Assembly (NCBI GenBank): GCA_947455195.1
Contig: CANGMI010000005.1
Span: 254,609-318,608, forward strand
DNA: 64,000 nt
Source of the DNA: Pseudomonadota bacterium
Lineage (GTDB): Bacteria; Pseudomonadota; Gammaproteobacteria; Burkholderiales; SG8-39
Direction of reading: 5' to 3'
Below the pieces are notes generated by a model. The model had not been told where the DNA came from. It was given only the letters and a program-made list of their open reading frames with translations, and did no database searches. The translations under genes and the position numbers were made by a program. Position 1 is the first letter of the stretch. Each line of letters starts with the position of its first letter. Below, in pieces: positions 26,545-34,696 of this stretch.

Positions 26545-26643
26545 GGTGCTGTCTCCCCGGCCGGTCTGCGCGCCGGCGACTCGGTGATTGTCGAGGTCGA
26601 TCGGGTAAAGCGCAACCCACTCTCGGCGCGAGCGGCGCCGCCG

Positions 26644-26676
26644 ATGCTCGGGTCCATGCTCGGGTCCATGCTCGAG
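26644..26676. repeat. Short tandem repeat, 12-bp unit
   Basis: ATGCTCGGGTCC occurs twice in tandem (26644-26655, 26656-26667) followed by a partial third copy ATGCTCGAG. It lies in the intergenic region upstream of the TauD-type gene; probably a slippage product in non-coding sequence. Confidence 0.7.
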
Positions 26677-26696
26677 CGGGCAGCGTGTCCGGCCCG

Positions 26697-26783
26697 GTGG
26701 GTGACGTGCCGTTGCGTGTACGTGCGCTCGCCGAGGACCTCGTGGTGTTCCGCGATGGGGGAGGGCGCGTCGGCGTGCGGGGA
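26697..26783 (+). pseudogene. Fragment of a Rieske oxygenase alpha-subunit gene
   Basis: In one plus-strand frame this stretch reads GDVPLRVRALAEDLVVFRDG and on through GRVGV. It aligns with residues 44-63 of the Rieske protein at 18029-19357 (MSVRLLCEDLVLFRDASGRL) with about 13 identities in 20. The fragment stops just before the place where the first cluster ligands would come, and the flanking sequence shows no further similarity. It therefore looks like the remnant of a deleted oxygenase gene. The similarity is seen by eye only. Confidence 0.5.
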
Positions 26784-26816
26784 TGCGATCTGTCAATGAT
26801 TCTTGACGTGCGGGTG

Positions 26817-26845
26817 TTGACACATGACTCCGCCCCTCTTATATT
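26817..26845 (+). promoter_or_regulatory. Sigma-70 promoter of the hydrolase-LLM-SDR operon
   Basis: TTGACA (26817-26822, perfect) and TATATT (26840-26845, 5/6) with exactly 17 bp between them, 76 bp before ATG 26922. The leader contains GGCGGAGGAGA as ribosome site. This is the best promoter match noticed in the window. Confidence 0.75.
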
Positions 26846-26921
26846 CGATAGGTAGCTATGGATTCATGCGCGACCCGCTCCTCGAAGCGGGCGCCAACCC
26901 GTCAAGGGCGGAGGAGACAAC

Positions 26922-27707
26922 ATGCCGGCCAGACCCGATCAGTTGATCACGGTGGGCGATTGCGATCTGCATGTACGCAGACAGGGGCGGGGAAAACCAC
27001 TGCTCTACCTGCACGGGACAGAAGGTCTGACTGGTATCGCACCAGGCCTCGGGGCTCTCGCCCGGACCTTCGATCTCATCGCCCCCGATCATCCGGGATA
27101 TGGGCTCTCGGGCGACGCTGCGGCGGTCGATACGATGAGCGACCTGGCGATGTTCTATCTCGACGTTCTCGACCAGATGGGCCTCGAGCAGGTCCATGTG
27201 GTCGGGCACTCGATGGGCGGTTGGCTCGCGCTCGAGATCGCCGTGCGCAACAGCCACCGGCTGGCATCCCTGACGCTGGTCGATTCGGCCGGCATCCATG
27301 TGCAGGGCGTCGACAAGGGCGACCTCTTCATCTGCACGCCCGAAGAGGGCCTTGCCCTCATGAATCATGATCTCGAGGCCGCGCGTGTCCGTCACCAGGC
27401 CATGGTGGCCGAAGCCGATCCTCGCATGGTGTATCGAAACCGGGTCACCACGGCGAAGCTGTGCTGGCAACCCCGACTGTTCAATCCGAGCCTCGCGCGC
27501 TGGCTGCATCGGGTGCGGTTGCCCACGCTGCTTCTATGGGGCGAGAACGACCAGGTGTTGCCGCCCGCGTATGGCGAGGCGCTGTCCCGCGCGATTGCCG
27601 GATCGCGTCTGTTGACCGTGCCCTCGTGTGGCCACATGCTGCCTTTCGAGCAGCCCGACCGTTTCAGCGGCGAGGTCACCACCTTCATCAGGAGTCTTGC
27701 GTCATGA
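26922..27707 (+). CDS. Alpha/beta hydrolase, MhpC/meta-cleavage-product-hydrolase-like
   Basis: 261 residues, cytosolic. The nucleophile elbow is GHSMGG (S97), with acid D210 in GENDQVLPP and base H238 in CGHMLPFE; the oxyanion loop is HGTEG. The family cleaves C-C or ester bonds, including the diene products of extradiol dioxygenases. ATG 26922 lies 5 bp after GGAGGAGA. It is first in an operon: its stop overlaps the LLM monooxygenase start by 4 bp. A role in an oxygenative degradation pathway is likely, the substrate unknown. Confidence 0.88.
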   Translation: MPARPDQLITVGDCDLHVRRQGRGKPLLYLHGTEGLTGIAPGLGALARTFDLIAPDHPGYGLSGDAAAVDTMSDLAMFYLDVLDQMGLEQVHVVGHSMGGWLALEIAVRNSHRLASLTLVDSAGIHVQGVDKGDLFICTPEEGLALMNHDLEAARVRHQAMVAEADPRMVYRNRVTTAKLCWQPRLFNPSLARWLHRVRLPTLLLWGENDQVLPPAYGEALSRAIAGSRLLTVPSCGHMLPFEQPDRFSGEVTTFIRSLAS

Positions 27708-28897
27708 AAGTGTTCATGTTCCATCTGATGCCGTACCTGTACATGGACCTCGAGTACAAGTCGAAGTGGCGTTCGCCCTGGGTGGTGATGCCCAACTCCG
27801 AGTATGACCCGGTCAAGGGGCACGAGCTCTACAACCGGTTTCTCGATGAACTCGAGTACGCCGCCGAGCTCGGCCTCGATGGCGTGGCCGTCAACGAACA
27901 TCATCAGACCGCTTATGGCCTGATGCCTTCGCCGGTGGTGACGGCTTCGGCGCTCTCGCGGCGCATCAAGAAGGCGCGTATTGCCATTCTGGGTAATGCC
28001 TTCGGTCTGCGCGAGCACCCGCTTACCCTCGCTGAAGAACACGCCATGATCGACAGCATTACCGGCGGCCGTCTCATCACCGGCATGGTGCGGGGCATCG
28101 GTGCCGAGTACCACTCGATGGGTGCCAATCCGGCGCTCTCGCATGACCGGTTTCACGAGGCGCATGACCTGGTGATTCAGGCCTGGACCCGTCCGGGCCC
28201 CTTCTCGTTCCACGGCAAGTACTTCAATCTCGAGTACGTGAACCCCTGGCCGCGCCCGTTCCAGAAGCCACACCCGCCGATCTGGTGTCCTTCGACCGGC
28301 AGCGCCGAGACCATCGAGTGGGCCGCGCATCCCGATCGCAAGTATGTGTACCTGCAGAACTACAGCCCGGTAAAGTCGGTGGCACGGTTTCTCAACGGTT
28401 ACCGTGAAGTGGCGCAGACCAGGTACGGCTACGAGGCCAGTTCGGAGCAGATCGGCTGGGCTGCGCCGGTCTACGTCGGGCCCACGGATGAGCAGGCGCG
28501 AGACCAGGCGCGGGTTCACATCGAGTCACTCTTCAACAAGTTTCTCAATCTCACCTTCGAGATGATGTTCCCGCCGGGGTATCTGTCATTCGACTCGGCG
28601 GTGCGCATGGCCACCCACAAGAAGCAGATCATGGGCAGCCAGACGGTGGAGTCGCTCATCGAGCAGGGCGTCATCATCTGTGGCAGTCCTGACACGGTAC
28701 GCCGCACGCTGACCGATGCGCATCGTTTCCTCGGCTTCCAGAGCTTCCTTGCGCTGCTCCAGTTCGGCACCTTGCCGCGCGATCTCACCGAGCAGAACAT
28801 CCGGCTTTTCAGCACCGAGGTGGCACCTGCCCTGCAGGCGCTGACCGATCGCGAATACATGGGTTTCGAGGACAGCATGAAGGCGATGGCTGCCTGA
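27704..28897 (+). CDS. Luciferase-like (LLM) flavin-dependent monooxygenase
   Basis: Two-component FMNH2-dependent oxidoreductase of the bacterial luciferase fold, 397 residues from ATG 27704, which overlaps the hydrolase TGA (ATGA). Family segments: VNEHHQTAYGLMPSP near residue 64, ITGGRLITGMVRG (the typical D-x(3)-GR loop), PHPPIWCPSTGS and a late GSPDTVRRTL. It needs a flavin reductase not encoded nearby. With the hydrolase upstream and an SDR downstream it forms a compact oxidative module. Confidence 0.88.
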   Translation: MKVFMFHLMPYLYMDLEYKSKWRSPWVVMPNSEYDPVKGHELYNRFLDELEYAAELGLDGVAVNEHHQTAYGLMPSPVVTASALSRRIKKARIAILGNAFGLREHPLTLAEEHAMIDSITGGRLITGMVRGIGAEYHSMGANPALSHDRFHEAHDLVIQAWTRPGPFSFHGKYFNLEYVNPWPRPFQKPHPPIWCPSTGSAETIEWAAHPDRKYVYLQNYSPVKSVARFLNGYREVAQTRYGYEASSEQIGWAAPVYVGPTDEQARDQARVHIESLFNKFLNLTFEMMFPPGYLSFDSAVRMATHKKQIMGSQTVESLIEQGVIICGSPDTVRRTLTDAHRFLGFQSFLALLQFGTLPRDLTEQNIRLFSTEVAPALQALTDREYMGFEDSMKAMAA

Positions 28898-28966
28898 GCA
28901 GTCGTTCGCTGGCACGTGCGGTGATTTCGGCCCCGCAGCGGGGCGTGGCACTGGAGATGGAAGTCG

Positions 28967-29734
28967 ATGCTCTCTTCACTGAAATTCAACGGCGCTCGAG
29001 TGATCGTCACCGGTGCCGGGTCGGGTATCGGGCAGGCCTGTTGCGAGGTGCTGGCCGAGATGGGTGCAAGTCTCGTTCTGGTGGGCAAGACCGAGGCGCG
29101 GTTGCGTCAGACCGGCGCCCTGCTCGATGCGCTCAAGGCGCCGTACGAGATTCACGTGGTCGATGTGTCGGTCGAAGCCGAAGTCGAGGCCATGCGCGAG
29201 CGCATCGCGGCGGGTAGCGTTCCGGTGAAGGCACTCATCAACAATGCCGGCAACAACTTCGTGAAGCCCATTACCGAGTTGTCCACCGAGAAGTGGAACG
29301 AGATCGTTGCGGTGAACCTGAACAGCATCTTCTACATGTGCCGCGCCTTCATCCCGATGCTCGAGAAGGCGCCCGGTGGCGGGTCGATCGTGAATGTGGC
29401 CTCGACCTTTGGCCTGGTCGGTTTTCCAGCCATGCCGGTCTACTGTGCTACCAAGGGGGCCGTCCTCTCCATCACCCGCCAACTGGCCCTCGATTACGGA
29501 ACGCGGGGTGTACGGGTGAACGGACTGTGTCCGGGCGCCACGCTCTCGCCGAGGGTCAAGGCTTACATCGAGAACGCGGCGGTGGATGGCGGCGCGATCA
29601 AGCGCGACATCCCGTTGGGCCGTCTTGCCGAGTGTCGCGAGATCGCCAATGCAGCTGCCTTCCTGGTATCAGATGCCGCATCCTATGTGCACGGTACGTC
29701 GATGGTGGCTGATGGCGGCTACACGATTCACTGA
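28967..29734 (+). CDS. Short-chain dehydrogenase/reductase (1)
   Basis: 255 residues. Cofactor motif TGAGSGIG (15-22), NNAGNN after the fourth strand, catalytic serine in VASTFGLVGF and YCATK for the tyrosine/lysine pair. After the dinucleotide fold the second strand ends in VGKTEAR, without the acidic residue that would favour NAD, so NADP is possible. ATG 28967 follows TGGAAG by 3 bp. Last gene of the hydrolase-LLM-SDR unit; a CACGC-GCC-GCGTG hairpin at 29749-29761 lies in the convergent gap behind it. Confidence 0.9.
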   Translation: MLSSLKFNGARVIVTGAGSGIGQACCEVLAEMGASLVLVGKTEARLRQTGALLDALKAPYEIHVVDVSVEAEVEAMRERIAAGSVPVKALINNAGNNFVKPITELSTEKWNEIVAVNLNSIFYMCRAFIPMLEKAPGGGSIVNVASTFGLVGFPAMPVYCATKGAVLSITRQLALDYGTRGVRVNGLCPGATLSPRVKAYIENAAVDGGAIKRDIPLGRLAECREIANAAAFLVSDAASYVHGTSMVADGGYTIH

Positions 29735-29808
29735 GGGCGTTCGCTGAACACGCGCCGCGTGCAGCAGGTGCTCCCCGAACTTCAGCCTGCCCAGCGTCCG
29801 GTGTGGGG

Positions 29809-30885
29809 CTACTCGGCTTCGATGCCGGCCAGGCGTGCCATCGCGCCATAGCGCCGGATTTCCTCCGACACGAACGCCTTGAAGTGTTCCGGGGTGTCGC
29901 CGACTGGTCCGAATCCGAGGCTGGCGAGTCGCTCGCGCACAGCCGGTTCGGCCAGCGCCCGTCGTACCTCGGTGTTCAGTCGGCCAATGACATCGGCTGG
30001 GGTCCCGGCTGGTGCAAACAGACCGAACCAGCCGCCATCGGCGACGTAGTCGGGAAGCCCCGCTTCGCGCATCGTCGGAACGTCGGGAAATCCCGGCGCG
30101 CGTTCGCTCATCGAATAGGCAAGCGCACGCAACTTGCCGCCGCGCAGGTTCGATGCCGCCAGTTGCATGGGTGCAAGCATGGCGCTGACCTCGCCTCCCA
30201 TGACTGCAGCGACCGCCGGACCACCGCCCTTGTAGGGCACATGGGTCATGCGCAGGCCGGCCTGTGAATTGAACAGTTCGCCCAGCAGGTGCAGCGTGTT
30301 GCCGATGCCCGGTGATGCATAGGAGACGTTGGCATCGGCCCGGCGCGACTGGTTGATGAATTCGGCGAGGGTGCGCGCGGGGTGGCTCGGGTGTACCACC
30401 AGCATCACCCCGAGGTTCGACGCAAGGTTGGCGACCGGTGTGAAATCGCGCTCGGTATCGTAGGGGAGCTTTTTCACCATCGCCGGCGCAACGACGAACC
30501 CGGAGGAATAGAGCATCAGGGTGTAGCCATCGGGCGTTGCTTTCGCGACCAGGTCGGCGCCCAGGATGCCGTTGGCGCCCGGACGGTTGTCGATGACCAC
30601 GGCTTGACCCAGGGTGGCAGACAGTGAGGGTCCCAGCACCCGCGCCACGGTGTCGGGGCCGCCGGTCGTGGCTGGAACGATGAGGCGGATGGTGCGCGAA
30701 GGCCAGGGGCCGGTGGGCTGTGCCGGTGCGGTGCCCGCCCACGCAAGACCGATTGCGCAGGCTGCAGCGAGCCTGCTGCACCAGGCTCTGGCCTGTGCCA
30801 CGGCTGGCGCGCTGCCGGGGCCGCTTGGGTGTCCTGTCGCACCGGGCGGGCGGGCATCCTGCGTGATGGTCGGCGCGGCCTTCAT
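29809..30885 (-). CDS. Bug-family binding protein (5)
   Basis: Periplasmic receptor, 358 residues from ATG 30885, which has CAGGAGA 8 bp upstream. The N-terminus is longer than usual (about 70 residues before the mature part), with the hydrophobic core at about AAACAIGLAWAGTAPAQPTG. Marks: TIRLIVPATTGGPDTVAR, DNRPGANGILG, ASPGIGNTLHLLGE and THVPYKGGGPA. It is the last gene of the deacetylase-SDR-SDR-MetE operon. Confidence 0.9.
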   Translation of the reverse strand: MKAAPTITQDARPPGATGHPSGPGSAPAVAQARAWCSRLAAACAIGLAWAGTAPAQPTGPWPSRTIRLIVPATTGGPDTVARVLGPSLSATLGQAVVIDNRPGANGILGADLVAKATPDGYTLMLYSSGFVVAPAMVKKLPYDTERDFTPVANLASNLGVMLVVHPSHPARTLAEFINQSRRADANVSYASPGIGNTLHLLGELFNSQAGLRMTHVPYKGGGPAVAAVMGGEVSAMLAPMQLAASNLRGGKLRALAYSMSERAPGFPDVPTMREAGLPDYVADGGWFGLFAPAGTPADVIGRLNTEVRRALAEPAVRERLASLGFGPVGDTPEHFKAFVSEEIRRYGAMARLAGIEAE

Positions 30886-30943
30886 GTTGATTGTCTCCTG
30901 CGGCAGCGGGGGTGTCTTCCCGGGCCTGCCTCGACGGCAGCGC

Positions 30944-32104
30944 CTAGAACAGCCGCTGGCTCGCGATGCGGGCGCCCTCCGCGAGCGCCATGAATTTTGC
31001 CCAGACCACGGCGGGCTCGATTTCCGGCGGCAGGCCCCGCGCCAGCGTGGAGGCAAATCCGCAGTCCGTGCTCGCCATCACGCGCTCGCGTCCGACGATG
31101 CCCGCAAAGCGGATGAGGCGCTGGGCCACCAGCTCAGGATGCTCGACGATGGTCGAGGCGTGGGTGACGACACCCGGCATGAGAACGCAGTCTTCGGGCA
31201 ACGCCACGTCGCGCCAGACCTCCCACTCGTGTTCATGACGCGGATTGGCTGCCTCGAAGGAGTAGAACCCGGCGCGGATCGTCACGATCAGGTCAGCCAG
31301 GTGGCGAAGCTCCATGTCGGTGGTGCGGGGGCCCATGTTGATGCCATAGCAGGTGTGGTGGCGGATCCGCTCGCGCGGGATGTTGCGCAGGGCGTGGTTG
31401 AGCATCTCGATGCGGCTGGCCGCCCAGCGCCGCGCCTCGGCAATGGAGGTTTGGGGGTTCAGCATGTAATGCATCGCCAAGCGCGGATCGTCGATCTGGA
31501 GCATGAAGCCGGCATTGACGATGGCTTCGTACTCGACGCGCAGCGCTTCGGCCACCGCTTCGACATGGTCGTCATCGTTCGTGTAGAACCGGTTTTCCAT
31601 CAGACCGGCGCAACTGGACGGCGATACCGAGGGGACGAAGACGGCCGCTGGTGAATGCCCCATCAGCGCCGCTTTCAGGTTCTCGAGGTCTTCGTGCAGG
31701 ATCGCCTCGCCGGTGTAGCGGATCGGGCCGGTGCAGGCCCAGCGCTTGCGCTGCGAACCTGAATGCTCGCCACTGCGATAGAAGGTCGGAAAGGCATCGT
31801 TTTCGCGCGTGCGGTAGAACCCCGGTTCGGGGGTGCGCGGCTCGATGCCGCTGAGGCGCTCGGTGGCATAGATCTGAAAGCTCGCCTTCGACTGTTCGCC
31901 ATCATTGACGACATCGATGCCGCACTCGCGTTGCTGCCTGACGATGGCCGCAACGGCTTGACGCGTCGCGCCTGCGAGGTCGGTCGGGTCGAACGGTTCG
32001 CCCAGCAGTTTGGCGAGCAGACGTTCCGAGAGTGCCTCCGGACGTGGCAGGCTGCCGGTGTGTGTCGTGAGGATGCGGTGGCGGGCTTCGGCGATGGGCG
32101 GCAT
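30944..32104 (-). CDS. MetE C-terminal-domain-like methyltransferase, stand-alone
   Basis: Cobalamin-independent methionine-synthase core protein, 386 residues, half the length of full MetE and lacking its N-terminal domain. The zinc set of the family is present: H250 and C252 (HHTCYG), E284 (FEAANPRHE) and C348 (STDCGF). Other marks: THTGSLPRP near the N-terminus and DGEQSK, LQIDDPRL and MGPRTTDME. Such short homologues often act in catabolism, transferring a methyl or cleaving a thioether, rather than making methionine. It sits in an operon with two SDRs and a deacetylase. ATG 32104 has a weak ribosome site. Confidence 0.87.
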   Translation of the reverse strand: MPPIAEARHRILTTHTGSLPRPEALSERLLAKLLGEPFDPTDLAGATRQAVAAIVRQQRECGIDVVNDGEQSKASFQIYATERLSGIEPRTPEPGFYRTRENDAFPTFYRSGEHSGSQRKRWACTGPIRYTGEAILHEDLENLKAALMGHSPAAVFVPSVSPSSCAGLMENRFYTNDDDHVEAVAEALRVEYEAIVNAGFMLQIDDPRLAMHYMLNPQTSIAEARRWAASRIEMLNHALRNIPRERIRHHTCYGINMGPRTTDMELRHLADLIVTIRAGFYSFEAANPRHEHEWEVWRDVALPEDCVLMPGVVTHASTIVEHPELVAQRLIRFAGIVGRERVMASTDCGFASTLARGLPPEIEPAVVWAKFMALAEGARIASQRLF

Positions 32105-32123
32105 GGTGGTCTCGGAGTGGGCG

Positions 32124-32888
32124 CTAGAATCCGACCAGCGCTTCGCCACCGCTCGGGCTCAGCGTCATGCCGGTCATGAGCGACGCATCGTCGGAGGCCA
32201 GAAAGGCAACGCTGGCAGCAATCTCGCGTGGGGAGGCGAGTCGGCCCATCGGCACGCCCTTCGCGCGGGCCTCGAAGGCGTCATCGGTCTTCAGCGATTC
32301 GATCGTCATCGACGTCTTCACCAGCCCGGGGGCAACGGCGTTCACGGTGATGTTCCACGGCGCCAGTTCTCGCGCGAGAGCCTTGGTCAGACCCAGCATG
32401 CCGCCTTTGGCCGTCGTGTAGTGGGCGCCGCTCTGGCTGCCAACCATCGCGAACATCGAGGAGATGTTGATGATGCGGCCCCAGCGGGCAAGCTTCATCG
32501 CGGGCACTACCGCCTGGGTGCAGAAGAAGGCCGCCTTCAGATTGACATCGAGCATGCGATCGAAGAAGTCTTCGTCGATGTCCTCGAATGGCTTGACCCG
32601 ACTGGCGATGCCGGCATTGTTGACGATGATGTCGATCCGTCCGTGACGCGTCAGCGCCTCCCCGATCCGTTCGCGCATCAGCGTCACGTTGCTCGCATCG
32701 CCGTGCATGGCGTCGGCCTGACCCCCCGATGAGCGGATGGCCGCCACGACCTCTTGGGCGCGCTCCGCGAGAAGATCCTGGACGATCACGTGTGCCCCCC
32801 GTTCGGCCATCAGTTCACAGTGGGCGCGCCCCATGCCCGAACCGGCGCCGGTCACCAGCGCCACCCGGCCCGTGAGCGGGGTGGTCAT
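32124..32888 (-). CDS. Short-chain dehydrogenase/reductase (2)
   Basis: 254 residues. TGAGSGMG (14-21), NNAGIA, catalytic serine in INISSMFA and YTTAKGG for Tyr/Lys, all in the classical order. The ATG overlaps the stop of the preceding SDR by 4 bp, so the two are translationally coupled and may act in succession or as one oxidising pair. Confidence 0.9.
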   Translation of the reverse strand: MTTPLTGRVALVTGAGSGMGRAHCELMAERGAHVIVQDLLAERAQEVVAAIRSSGGQADAMHGDASNVTLMRERIGEALTRHGRIDIIVNNAGIASRVKPFEDIDEDFFDRMLDVNLKAAFFCTQAVVPAMKLARWGRIINISSMFAMVGSQSGAHYTTAKGGMLGLTKALARELAPWNITVNAVAPGLVKTSMTIESLKTDDAFEARAKGVPMGRLASPREIAASVAFLASDDASLMTGMTLSPSGGEALVGF

Positions 32889-33628
32889 ATGCTTTGCCCG
32901 CCATCGACCGGGATGACGGCACCCGTGATGTAGCTGGCCTCCGGGGAAGCGAGAAACACGATCGACGCTGCAATGTCATCGTAAGTGCCCAGTCGCCCGA
33001 TCGGAAATCGGCTCACGACTCGAGCGAGAAATGCGTCTTCGGTCATGCCTGCGGGTGTATTGCCGCGCAGCATGGTGGAATCGAGTGCGCCCGGCTGGAT
33101 GGCCACGGCGCGAATGCCGTAGCCCTGGCGTCCGCAGTGCAGCGCAACCGATTTCGTCAGATTTTCAATGGCAGCCTTGCTTGCACCGTAGGCCGGTTGT
33201 TCCGCCTGGGCGCGACCGGCAATGCCCGAGGAGATGTTGATGATGCACCCACCCCCGGTCGACTTCATCATCCGGACCGCGGTCTGACATCCCAGGAACG
33301 TTCCGACGAGATTCGTGTCGACGATGCGCCGGAAACTGCTCAGGTTCGCTGTCTCGATGTCGCCTGCCTCGATGACGCCGGCGCAGTTCACCAGGACGTC
33401 GAGCCGGCCTTCCGTCTGCGCGATATCCTGCTCGAGTCGTTTCCAGTCGCCCTCGGCGGTGACGTCGAGGCCGGCGAATCGACCGAGTGGCCCCAGATCG
33501 GGCGCCGGCTGGTGTCTGGGCAGGTCGGCAATGATCGTCCGGGCCCCAGTCGCGACAAAACGTCGCGCTGTTGCCAGCCCGAGTCCACCGGCGCCGCCCG
33601 TGATCAGAACGACCGGAGTGTGAGACAT
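32885..33628 (-). CDS. Short-chain dehydrogenase/reductase (3)
   Basis: 247 residues from ATG 33628 with GGAGGT 7 bp upstream. TGGAGGLG (11-18), second-strand end IIADLPR with the aspartate expected for NAD, VNCAGVI, serine in INISSGIAG and YGASKAA. The reading frame upstream of ATG 33628 has no SDR character. It is second in the operon after the deacetylase and coupled to the next SDR. Confidence 0.9.
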   Translation of the reverse strand: MSHTPVVLITGGAGGLGLATARRFVATGARTIIADLPRHQPAPDLGPLGRFAGLDVTAEGDWKRLEQDIAQTEGRLDVLVNCAGVIEAGDIETANLSSFRRIVDTNLVGTFLGCQTAVRMMKSTGGGCIINISSGIAGRAQAEQPAYGASKAAIENLTKSVALHCGRQGYGIRAVAIQPGALDSTMLRGNTPAGMTEDAFLARVVSRFPIGRLGTYDDIAASIVFLASPEASYITGAVIPVDGGQSI

Positions 33629-33644
33629 GGTCGGTACCTCCGGG

Positions 33645-34589
33645 TCAGGTCGAATGCGCGGCCGGCGGAATGTGCTCGGCATGGTGATCGAGATACCAAC
33701 TCGCGATTTCATCGCGACGTGCGAACCATACGCCTTCGTGCCCCTGGGCATACTCGATGAACTCGCGCAATGCACCGATGCGGTATGCGTGTCCGATGAC
33801 GTGGGGATGCAGGCCGAAATTCATCAACCGGCCACTGGTGGCACTTTCCGCGTAGAGGGCGTCGAAGCAGGCTTTGAGCGTCTCCAGTCCTGCGGCAGGC
33901 GACATTCCCCCGCGCGCAAACATGTTGAAGTCGTTGATGTCGTTGGAGTACGGCACGCAGACGATGGGGCCCTTGAGGGTGTGAATCAGATAGGGCTGGT
34001 CGTCGTTGAGGTAGTCGCAATGCGCGAGGATGCCCTGCTCCTTGAGGAAGAGCGGTGTCCAGACCGAGCTTCGCAGGGCCGAACTCAGCCAGGCGCGGGG
34101 GTCGCGGCCGGTGGTGAGGCGGTACTGATCGAGCGTTCGCTCGATCACGGCCCGTTCTTCGTCAGGCCGGTTTGCATAGTTGCTGAGCACATCGTTCTGA
34201 GCCCAGTTGTGCGGCACGATCTCCCACCCGCGCTCGTTCACGGCCGCAACGATACGACCGCGCTCGGCCAGCGTCATGCCATTGACGGTGCACGAGGGCG
34301 CCACGCCGAGGCGATCGAACATGTCGATCATTCGCCAGATGCCGACGCGCTGGCCGTATTCGCGCCAGGTCCAGTTGGTGCTGTCCCAGACGTCTCCAGG
34401 CAGCGCATGCGGGATCGTCATCGGGCCGCCGGTGAAGAGGGGTTCCTTCTGTCCGGGGCGCGACTTTTCCCAGTACTCGATGTTGATCGTCAGGATCAGG
34501 GCGAGTCGCGCCCCCCCCGGAAATCGGAGCGGTTTGCGATCGGGCAGTGCGGTGTAGTCGTACCAGGAGGGCGGGGAGTCTGTCGGCAT
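33645..34589 (-). CDS. Polysaccharide-deacetylase-family (NodB fold) hydrolase, PuuE/allantoinase-like
   Basis: 314 residues from ATG 34589; ATG 34628 is an upstream alternative. It has the layout of cytosolic carbohydrate-esterase-4 relatives that act on C-N bonds (PuuE allantoinase type), not of secreted chitin deacetylases: no signal peptide, LALILTINIEYWE for strand 1, VPHNWAQND, and FGLHPHVIGH near the C-terminus as the histidine metal motif. First gene of the minus-strand operon that continues with two SDRs, a MetE-core protein and a Bug protein. Confidence 0.8.
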   Translation of the reverse strand: MPTDSPPSWYDYTALPDRKPLRFPGGARLALILTINIEYWEKSRPGQKEPLFTGGPMTIPHALPGDVWDSTNWTWREYGQRVGIWRMIDMFDRLGVAPSCTVNGMTLAERGRIVAAVNERGWEIVPHNWAQNDVLSNYANRPDEERAVIERTLDQYRLTTGRDPRAWLSSALRSSVWTPLFLKEQGILAHCDYLNDDQPYLIHTLKGPIVCVPYSNDINDFNMFARGGMSPAAGLETLKACFDALYAESATSGRLMNFGLHPHVIGHAYRIGALREFIEYAQGHEGVWFARRDEIASWYLDHHAEHIPPAAHST

Positions 34590-34631
34590 GGTGCTTGATT
34601 GCTCGTTGAACGTCGATGGCGAGATCATTGG

Positions 34632-34642
34632 CTTATTATAAG
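34632..34642. promoter_or_regulatory. Symmetric AT-rich -10 region between divergent operons
   Basis: CTTAT-T-ATAAG is a perfect inverted repeat in a GC-rich 107-bp divergent gap. On the minus strand it contains a perfect TATAAT (34640-34635), 46 bp before the deacetylase ATG; on the plus strand TATTAT (34634-34639) would serve the binding-protein gene. No good -35 is seen on either side at 16-18 bp, so an activator may be needed. Confidence 0.45.
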
Positions 34643-34696
34643 GGTCAAGTCCGGTCTTCCGATCTGGCCTATCCCCCCTACCTTGGAGGTGCAGGA

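Noticed and set aside
26644-26676. CRISPR-like or regulatory repeat array
   Set aside because: Only two full 12-bp units without spacers; a simple tandem duplication.
34655-34665. TCTTCCGATCT, identical to the end of a common sequencing adapter, in the divergent gap
   Set aside because: An 11-base match has a small but real chance of arising in 64 kb on two strands, the flanks do not continue the adapter, and both neighbouring genes are intact. Worth a look at read support only.
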